A stretch of 42,247 nucleotides of DNA from JACNKV01 sp964422145 (GTDB lineage: Bacteria; Fidelibacterota; Marinisomatia; Marinisomatales; JACNKV01), in the NCBI GenBank assembly GCA_964422145.1, contig CAYQZV010000018.1:1-42247 (forward strand). The letters run 5' to 3'. The position numbers and the translations under genes were made by a program. Below, piece after piece: positions 8,830 to 17,500 of the stretch. The first letter of the stretch is position 1, and the number at the start of each line of letters is the position of its first letter. The notes under the pieces were generated by a model. That model worked only from the letters and a program-made list of their open reading frames with translations, was not told the origin of the DNA and searched no databases.

Positions 8830-10045
8830 CCAGATGATGAAGTCAAAAACGGAAGTGAAATATTTCACACCAGGCGTATGGGTGATATTTGGATTTGCAG
8901 TGGTCGGTATTGTGCTGGTTTTAATTCGTTTTCTATTTGGTATTGGTGCTGTTACAAATCTTGACCAACAATATCCTTGGGGATTATGGATTGCTATTGA
9001 TGTTGCAACCGGTGTAGCATTGGCAGCGGGTGGATTTACAACCGCTTTTCTGGCACATATCGTTCACAAACAGGGCTATCACAGTATCGTAAGACCGGCA
9101 CTGTTAACCGCGATGTTAGGCTATACTTTCGTTGCGATGGGTGTGTTTATCGATTTGGGACGATATTATAATATTTATAACGTCCTTCTGCCTTCGGGTT
9201 GGCAAGGGAATTCCGCACTCTTTGAGGTTGGTATTTGTGTATTAAGTTATTTGACCGTTTTGTATATTGAATTCTTACCCATTGTCTGTGAACGGTTTGT
9301 TGGTCATGTCAATCTCCCGGGTAGATGGAAAAGATTTAATGATTCTATAGATCGGTTGCTGCGGCGCCTTCAAAACGGATTGAACAGAGTCATTTCAATC
9401 TTCATTATTTTTGGTGTTGTGCTAAGCTGTATGCATCAGTCATCATTAGGAACATTGATGGCGATTGCGACAACAAAGCTTCATCCGCTTTGGCACACCC
9501 CCATTTTGCCATTATTATTTTTACTCTCGGCTTTTGCGGTGGGCTTTCCTATGGTGATATTCGAATCGATAATTGCTTCTCGCAGTTTCAACATAAAACC
9601 TGAAACCGCAGTTCTAAGAAAACTTGCACGGATGGTACCGATCCTGTTGCTGATTTATCTCACAGCCCGACTTATTGATATGGTAACGCGTGGTACGTAC
9701 GGTTACCTCTTTGATGGAAGTATATATGGATTACTTTTCTGGATTGAAACCCTTGTTGGAGTTATTATTCCAACAATCATATTCAGTGTAAGTCGTTTTC
9801 GCCGGAGGTCCGGAATTCTTTTTACAGGGGCAGCCTTGACGGTATTTGGGGTAGCTTTTAACCGATATAATGTATTTGTCAGTGGGTATCAACCCCCATA
9901 CACCGAAGGTCCATACATTCCTGCCATTAGTGAGATTTTAGTAACGGTTGGTTTCATTTCTATCTTGGTATTACTGTATCGTTTTTTCGTAATCAATTTT
10001 CCGGTGATAGAAGATTTTGGAGTTTGGCATCATGAAGATAAATAA
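8822..10045 (+). CDS. NrfD/HybB-type quinone-interacting membrane subunit
   Basis: A 407-residue polytopic membrane protein with about ten hydrophobic helices. The N-terminal part (Q-Q-Y-P-W-G-L-W-I, then a Gly/Ala-rich helix with T-G-V-A-L-A-A-G-G-F) is characteristic of the NrfD/PsrC/HybB family. HybB of E. coli is about the same length. These proteins exchange electrons between the quinone pool and a partner ferredoxin such as the one encoded by the overlapping upstream gene (ATGAGTGA overlap, 8 bases). The downstream 13-heme gene starts inside this gene's last codons, so all three are translationally coupled. I infer an Hmc- or Cbc4-like complex: quinone, NrfD, four-cluster ferredoxin, multiheme cytochrome. 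Confidence 0.92.
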   Translation: MSDQMMKSKTEVKYFTPGVWVIFGFAVVGIVLVLIRFLFGIGAVTNLDQQYPWGLWIAIDVATGVALAAGGFTTAFLAHIVHKQGYHSIVRPALLTAMLGYTFVAMGVFIDLGRYYNIYNVLLPSGWQGNSALFEVGICVLSYLTVLYIEFLPIVCERFVGHVNLPGRWKRFNDSIDRLLRRLQNGLNRVISIFIIFGVVLSCMHQSSLGTLMAIATTKLHPLWHTPILPLLFLLSAFAVGFPMVIFESIIASRSFNIKPETAVLRKLARMVPILLLIYLTARLIDMVTRGTYGYLFDGSIYGLLFWIETLVGVIIPTIIFSVSRFRRRSGILFTGAALTVFGVAFNRYNVFVSGYQPPYTEGPYIPAISEILVTVGFISILVLLYRFFVINFPVIEDFGVWHHEDK

Positions 10046-11159
10046 ATTAGCGGTATTCACTCTCATTTTAGTTAATTATTGTATTACACAAGATCTTGGT
10101 CATCCTGATATGGGTGATTCCAACCAAATGAATTCTTATTGTGCAACGTGCCACACCTGCGCTGAACCAACGGTTGAGAATCCTTGTTTGTTCAGATGCC
10201 CGCGCACATTCGGGCATCTGCAAGGGAAACACGAAGTAGATGAAGGTCCGGATATCATCGTTATGGAACAGCTAAGTGAATACTATGGTCCGGTTGTGTT
10301 TACGCATAAATTGCATGCTTCTATGTCACAAATGAATGGCGGATGTAGTGCATGTCATCATTATTCAGAATCCGATGAAACTATTCCACCGTGCAGGGAA
10401 TGTCATGCCGTACAAGCCGATCAAGCTAATTTAAAACAGCCGTCTTTAAAAGGGGCATATCACAGACAATGTATTAATTGCCACAGAGAATGGGAGCACG
10501 AAGCTCATTGTGAAGAATGTCATACAGCCATTGATCCCAGTCAACCCGCCGCGTCAAAGATAGATCAAACGGATTTACTTAGCTTGGCGTATCATCCCCG
10601 TATCAGCGCTGAGACTAAATATATTTATCAGACGACGTATGAAGAGGGAGGAGTCGTTACATTTCATCATAAAGACCATGTGGATTTATTCGGATTATCC
10701 TGCGTTGACTGTCACCGCGGGAATTCTTGTTCCCGTTGTCATGATGAAACGAATACAGAAGTAGTCCGTTTAGATCATCTAACCAGTTGCAACTCTTGTC
10801 ATGACGAGAACAACTGTAACTTTTGTCATAGTAAAATTGAAAAACCACCATTTGATCATACAATTTCAGTGGGATGGGAACTCACAAAATATCATAAAGA
10901 TAATGCATGTCAAGATTGTCATGGACCTGCTAAATCTTTTGTAACCCCGTCTACCGACTGTATCCGGTGCCACATTCATTGGGAAGAGGGTTCATTTGAC
11001 CATCGGGTAGTCGGTTTGATTTTAGATGAAGATCATATTGATATTGAATGCAGTGATTGTCATGTAGATATGGATTTTACGGTTCAGCCCGATTGTAGTT
11101 CATGTCACGATGAAATAGAATATCCCGAAGCATATCCTGGAGAATTAATATCTAATTAA
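10032..11159 (+). CDS. 13-heme cytochrome c, partner of the NrfD complex
   Basis: A 375-residue periplasmic cytochrome from the ATG at 10032. I prefer this start because it gives a proper signal peptide (M-K-I-N-K, hydrophobic run, cleavage near C-I-T-Q) and has a TGGAG site 9 bases upstream; an in-frame TTG at 10017 would add five residues. It overlaps the NrfD-type gene by 14 bases. Thirteen CXXCH motifs are present. The N-terminus is unusual: the first heme motif C-A-T-C-H is followed by further non-heme cysteines in T-C-A-E-P-T and N-P-C-L-F-R-C-P. Sequence around later motifs (F-x-H-K-x-H pairs before C-x-x-C-H) is cytochrome c3/class III-like. It likely takes electrons from, or gives them to, the ferredoxin subunit. 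No terminal partner is encoded in the window. Confidence 0.88.
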   Translation: MKINKLAVFTLILVNYCITQDLGHPDMGDSNQMNSYCATCHTCAEPTVENPCLFRCPRTFGHLQGKHEVDEGPDIIVMEQLSEYYGPVVFTHKLHASMSQMNGGCSACHHYSESDETIPPCRECHAVQADQANLKQPSLKGAYHRQCINCHREWEHEAHCEECHTAIDPSQPAASKIDQTDLLSLAYHPRISAETKYIYQTTYEEGGVVTFHHKDHVDLFGLSCVDCHRGNSCSRCHDETNTEVVRLDHLTSCNSCHDENNCNFCHSKIEKPPFDHTISVGWELTKYHKDNACQDCHGPAKSFVTPSTDCIRCHIHWEEGSFDHRVVGLILDEDHIDIECSDCHVDMDFTVQPDCSSCHDEIEYPEAYPGELISN

Positions 11160-11554
11160 TATATTTTGCTGATTAAATAGATCGCAGAAAAGTGTGCTTA
11201 TGATTATTATATGCAAAAATATAGAGAATGTATGAAAAAAGATAAATTAATCTTGCATGGTGAAAAGATGGATATTACATTCCCGAACGTTATTTTAAAA
11301 TTATTACAATATTAAAATGAAATTGTGTGATTCATCGCACACGAGTTGATTGGTAGCTTGCGTCGGTTCATAATATTCATTAGACTTGGAAGAATATTTC
11401 ATAAGAAATAAATTCGTTCTATTTTTTTATGGGATTATATGCATGCAAAATGTAAAATCGACTTCTGATAATCATATCATTACTTTGATTATGATTTAGA
11501 AATTTTGAGAAAAATAATAGATTTTTCCATGTTTAAACAAAGAGGAGAATACTG
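11160..11554. promoter_or_regulatory. Long leader of the giant secreted protein gene
   Basis: 395 AT-rich bases separate the cytochrome locus from the 2554-residue protein gene. No clear terminator for the upstream operon is visible. A CRP-like palindrome lies at 11326-11341 (listed separately). A 27-codon open frame at 11232-11315 is too short and unsupported to call. An AGAGGAG ribosome binding site at 11541-11547 precedes the ATG at 11555. Confidence 0.4.
11326..11341. promoter_or_regulatory. CRP/FNR-family-like operator
   Basis: TGTGATTCATCGCACA matches the CRP consensus TGTGA-N6-TCACA at 9 of 10 conserved positions. GTGTG/CACAC arms (11325-11329 and 11338-11342) form a perfect dyad. A second 9-of-10 match is found at 39044-39059 before another secreted protein gene. 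The identity of the regulator is inference. Confidence 0.5.
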
Positions 11555-14500
11555 ATGGGTTCGTTCTTAAGAAAACAGGTAGTGTTTGTAATAACAATTC
11601 TAGCTTTGAATGTTTTGGCATTTGGGCAGGATTTTTCAGCTTCCATGAATGTCGCAGGTGGTTCAGGAAGCTATGACTTAACTTTCGGTATGTCGCCGGA
11701 AGCAACAAACGGGTATGACGATGGCATTGATTTATATGCTCCGCCGGCACCACCCCCTCCGGCATTTGATGCTGCAATTGGATGGGGCGGTGATCGTTAC
11801 TATACCCAGATAGTGAATACAACTTCGGAAACTGTCGAGTATGATATTCAACTTCAGTATTCCGATGATAATACTATCAACATTAGTTGGGATAACACCG
11901 GATGGTCAGCCCTGGGAAATTTTGTTTTACAAGATGCGTTCGGAGGATTACTGGGTATAGACGTTGATATGACAGCTGAATCCTCACTGACATTAACCAA
12001 CCCAGCATTCACCTCTCTAAAGTTGTTTGTGACCGGGTTCCCGCCTTTAACTGGTCCAACAGCTGATTTTTCTGGAGATCCACTGGAAGGATTTGAACCA
12101 TTAACGGTGAACTTCACAAATGCCAGTACAGCCGGTGATGCATCTATTACATCTTATGCATGGGAATTTGGTGATGGTGGAACCAGTACAGATGAGAATC
12201 CGAGTTATACTTATTCTACTGCGGGTAACTACACGGTTTCCTTAACAGCTGTTGATGGTAATGGATTAACCGACACAGAAGTGAAAGAAGCTTATGTCGT
12301 TGTTAACGAGCCGGTTGTGCTTACAGCTGATTTTAGTGCCGATCCGACATTCGGTGTTGCTCCATTAACTGTTCAGTTTACTGATTTGTCTTATGCAACT
12401 ACTGGATATGAATTGACTTCATGGGCATGGGATTTCGGTGATGGTGGATCAAGTTCAGATCAAAATCCATCTCATGAGTATGCTGTAAACGGTACTTACA
12501 CCGTTTCATTGACTGTTACAGACGCAACAGGATCAGATACAAAAACCGCTGAAAACTTTATCACGGTTTCTGACGTTCCGATTGGTGATCCAAATCTTGA
12601 TCTCGTGTTAAATATCGCAAATACAGAATTTGGATATGATCTTGGATTCGGGTTTTCACCGGATGCAACGGACGGATATGACGAAGGATTAGATCAATAT
12701 GCGCCACCACCACCACCACCGCCATCTTTTGATGCTGCCTTAGTTTGGAATGGTGACAGATATTTTAAACAGATTTTAAATGGTTCAGTTGATGATTTGA
12801 CTGAACATGTTTATCAGATTGCTGTACAATACGGATCTGATAATACAGCTATCCTCACATGGGATAATACTGATTGGGATATATTGGGAAGTTTCAGATT
12901 AACTGACGCATTTGATGGTGCGTTAGGTATCGATGTTGATATGACCGCAACATCATCTTACACAATTACCAATCCCGCTTATACCACATTAAAATTATGG
13001 GTGACTCCGAGCGGTATTTCCACCCCGAGTGCTGATTTTGCCGCTGATGTGACAACCGGTTTCCCGGGGCTGAATGTACAGTTCACGGATACCTCTGTTC
13101 CCGGATCTGGAGATATTGCTGCTTGGGCATGGGATTTCGGTGACGGTACAACAAGTACTGAACAAAACCCGCTTCATGTTTATGACGCTGAAGGCGAATA
13201 TACCGTTTCTTTAACTATTACTGATGTAGTTGGCTTAACGGCCACAGAGACAAAAGAAAGTTATATTACTGTTAATCCATTTGAAGGTGTTACAGCAGAT
13301 TTCTCAGCGGATGTAACTGCAGGTCCTCCGCCGTTAAGTGTTAACTTTACTGATCTTTCAGTGACAGATCTTGGATTTGATGTTGTTTCATGGGCATGGG
13401 ATTTTGGTGACGGCGCTACCAGCACCGAACAAAACCCATCTCATATGTTTGATGTTGAAGGTCAGTATACTATTAGCCTTACAGTTGTAGATGAAAATGG
13501 GTTCACTGATACATTAGTTCGAAATAACTATATTAATGCTGTTATTGAACCTTTATATGCTCCTCTCAACTTAACCGCGGAAGTATCAAGCCAAGTTGAC
13601 GTCAGTCTTACTTGGGATGAACCGATCGATCCAAATAATGCTTGGTTGAACTATGATAATGGTGAAAATGAAGATGGAATTGGCTTACAAAGTGGTGGGT
13701 CGTTTCTTGTCTCAGCGCGATGGGAAACCTATCAATTAACTCCATATGACGGGATGTTTATTGATGTTGTCAGGTTTTTCCCAAGAAGTGAAACAGCTTC
13801 GTTCAATCTGAAAATCTGGGCTGGCGCAAATGCTGGTACGCTTGTCTATGAACAGGAAGTAACTGAATATGTTCCTGAAATTTGGAATGATATTGCCCTG
13901 ACAACCCCGATTGAACTTGATGCTTCTCAAGAATTGTGGATCGGATATGAGACAACCCATGAAGCAGGAGATTATCCTGCTGGATGTGATAGCGGACCCG
14001 CTGAAGCTGGCTTTGGTGATTTGATTAGTTTAGACGGTGTTGAGTGGGAATCAATGGCCACAGCTTATGGATTAAATTACAATTGGAATATCCAGGCACA
14101 TTTAGCACCAACAGCGCGTGGTAATGATGTGGTCCATATGCCGAATGATTTATTTACCGGTCCAACTGTATTAACAAATGTAAAACATGACGGACCTTTC
14201 GAAAGAGGTGACCTACCTACATTAGAGAATACTCGTTCAATTCATAACCGTGATTTCCTTTACTATAAGGTTTATCGAAACGGTGAATGGATTGGAAACG
14301 CCTATACTGAGTCCTATGAAGATAACGGTTTAGCAAACGGGGATTACGATTATTATGTCACTGCATTCTATGACGGCGGTGAATCTGATCCTACGAATAC
14401 CGCTTCAGTCAATATATACTTTGATCCGAACTTCCAAGTTCTTGAAGTTGTCATCTTCACGGATGACTATCCTGGTGAAACAACGTGGGAATTAATCGAT

Positions 14501-17500
14501 GCAACAGGTAGTGTGGTTGCGAGTGATGAAGGAACAATTACTGACGCTGGTACTCTTTATGAATGGGAGGTTCAAGTCTTTGTCGGAGATTACACATGGA
14601 CAATCTTTGATGCATGGGGTGATGGGATTTGCTGTGCTTATGGTGAAGGATACTATGAGCTTTATCTCAATGGTGAATTAATTGGAACTGGCGGCGAGTT
14701 TGGAGATAGTGAAAGTGTCAACTTTATAGTAGAATCTCTCATTACAGGAACCGTAAGTGGAACCATTTCCGATAATGCCGGTAATCCAGTAGGACAGGCT
14801 GAACTTGTCGTTAACGATGAAGTCTATACAACATCGACAGCCAGCGGTGCATACTCATTTGATATCTTCCCTGCTACATACGATGTAACAGCAAGAAAAT
14901 ACGGTTATGTCAGTGAAACAGCATTAGATGTTGAAGTAACTCAAGATTTAACAACAACGGTAGACTTCACATTAACACCTGCAGGTGTTGGAGTGCTTAC
15001 GGGTACGGTGACTGACTTTGATACAGCAGTACCTATAGCCGGAGTATTAATGACAGTTCAAGGAACGCCATTATCAACGACCACAGATGGATCAGGTGTT
15101 TATCAGTTTGACGAAGTCTATGTGGGTACATATAATGTCACGGCTACAATTGATGATTATTCAGTTGTCACTCAAACTGTAACGATTACTGAAAATGAAA
15201 CAAGTACGCTTGATTTTCAACTTTCTGAATTAAGTGAAGAAACAGTGACCTTTACCATGGAAGTTGATTCCTGGGCTTCAGAAGCATCCTGGAACATATA
15301 TAGCTATGAAACAGGAGAATTGTATTTTGCATCGGATCAAACATTCAGTGAAAGTGGTGAAATTCAAGTAGTTGATGCAGAATTGTTGCCTGGCGATTAC
15401 GCAGTCTACTGTCATGACACATGGGGTGATGGTGGTATTGCAGGATTGGTAACCGAATCAGGTATAGAATTAACCTCATGGGATTTTAATGACTATACTA
15501 CAGAAGGAGTATTTGACTTTACTGTGGTTGCCCTGGATTATGGAACACTGTCAGGAACGGTTACAGAACTTAGTTCGGGGAATGGTGTTAGCGGAGCGTT
15601 GGTGACAGCCGGCTACTCGTCTGCAACATCTGGTGCTGATGGAACCTATTCAATGCAAGTGTTGGTTGGAACCTATGACGTTGTATGTGAAAAAGATGGA
15701 TATAACATAGTTACAACACCTGGTGTCGTTATTGTTATGAATGAAATAACCACGGTGGATTATGCGCTAACATCACCAACATTAGAAGTTGCACCTTCAT
15801 TAATTGATGTTGTTGTCGAACCTAATGATATTCATACTGAACTTTTGACAGTTTCGAACAACGGAGACGGACTTTTAGGTTGGTCAGGTAGTATATCTAC
15901 ACAGGATCGTGCTAACCTCTCTACCGTTTATCCATTGGTTGAAGATGTAATTGATAGAACGAGTCTACAACCTCCGAGAAGAAATAACTCTGCCGGTTTA
16001 GCTCCGGTTCCACCGCTGAATAATCCAGTTAATCTAGATCGGATTGTTCTTGATCGTGATACCGAAGCTTATGCCTATAATGCTTATGATCCTACTGGCA
16101 GTGTGCCTGCTGGACCATTCTCATTCATGCTGGAAAATCCTGGGAATGTTACTCCGTTTGGTTTTGAAGCAACAGACTTCGTGGCAACTGCTGAGTGGGC
16201 TAATGATACATACTATGGAATTCTTTATGGTGGTACTTTTGTTACTCTCGATGTAGAAACAGGTGATTATAGTACAATTGGAACAACTGCAGATGCGACA
16301 GGAATGGCATATGATTGGACGACTGAAACCATGTATGCGGTTAATTTTGACGGTTCACTATGCACCATTGATTTAGAAACCGGTAGTTATACAAATATTG
16401 CAACAACTCAATCAAACATGATTGCGCTTGCCTGCAGTAATGAAGGTATATTGTATGGATTTGATCTTGATTCAGATGAAGTTGGTACAATCGATAAAGA
16501 AACCGGTGAGTGGGCATCACTTGGCTATGTTGGGTTTGATTTCAGTTATGCACAGGATGCATCTTTTGACCATGCAACGAACACGTTATATTGGGCTGCA
16601 TATGATGTAGCATTAGGTGGTGAATTATGTGTCGTTGATACTGAAACAGGCAACGTATCTATCATTGGTGCTTTCCCTGGCGGACTTGAAGCGACCGGAT
16701 TTGCTGTTCCTGGTAGACCGGATACGTGGGTTTCAATTGATCCGAACAGTGGGTCAGTCGAAGTTGGAGCAAATGAGTCGGTTTCTGTCATCTTTGATGC
16801 AACAGATATTATCCCCGGGACAATCCTTAATGGAGATATTACTTTCTCCTCAGACCCAGATGTTGGTCAGGTAGTAGTCCCTGTGACTATGACCGTAGGA
16901 TCGCTGGAATTTGGTTCAGTCTCAGGTATTGTTTCACTTGAAGACACACCGTACAGTACCGGGAATATTGAGGAAGTTCTAGTTGCAATTGGTCCATATA
17001 CAACAACACCAAATGGTGACGGAACATATTCATTCCCTGTTTATCCAGGGACTTATGAAGCCGTTGCATCCTTATATGGTTATGAAGATGCGGCTATTGG
17101 AACCATTGTCGTTGAAGAAGGACTAGAGACATCGGGTGTTAACTTCGATCTAAACTGTCTGATGGCTGGATTATCCGGAACGACAATTGAGAATATTACC
17201 GGATTAACCATTTCTGGAGTGACGGTCACATTAGTCGAATCAGAATTGACTTATGTAACTGATGGAACCGGATATTTTGAATTCCTTGGACTTGTTGAAG
17301 GAACATATACTCTGGTTGCTGAAGCAGATTTGTATGAAGATGCTTTCGGAACGGTAAACGTTAGTCAGGATGTAATGAACGTTCACGATCTTTCTATGCA
17401 GGAGATTACCGCTCCGCCTTCTGGTTTGTTGGCTGAAGTTCAAAACTATAATGATGTTCATCTTATTTGGAATTCACCCTCTGCCGGTGGAGATATTGGC

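Noticed and set aside
10017..10031. TTG start that would extend the 13-heme cytochrome by five residues
   Set aside because: The ATG at 10032 gives a clean signal peptide and sits at a sensible distance from TGGAG.
165..11159. Nitrite reduction (Nrf) system
   Set aside because: NapC- and NrfD-like parts are present, but no NrfA-type catalytic cytochrome with CXXCK and no reductase gene; heme counts and order do not fit Nrf.
11232..11315. 27-codon open frame in the leader of the giant protein gene
   Set aside because: Too short, only a weak AGAG upstream and no homology I can claim; a chance frame is the simplest reading.
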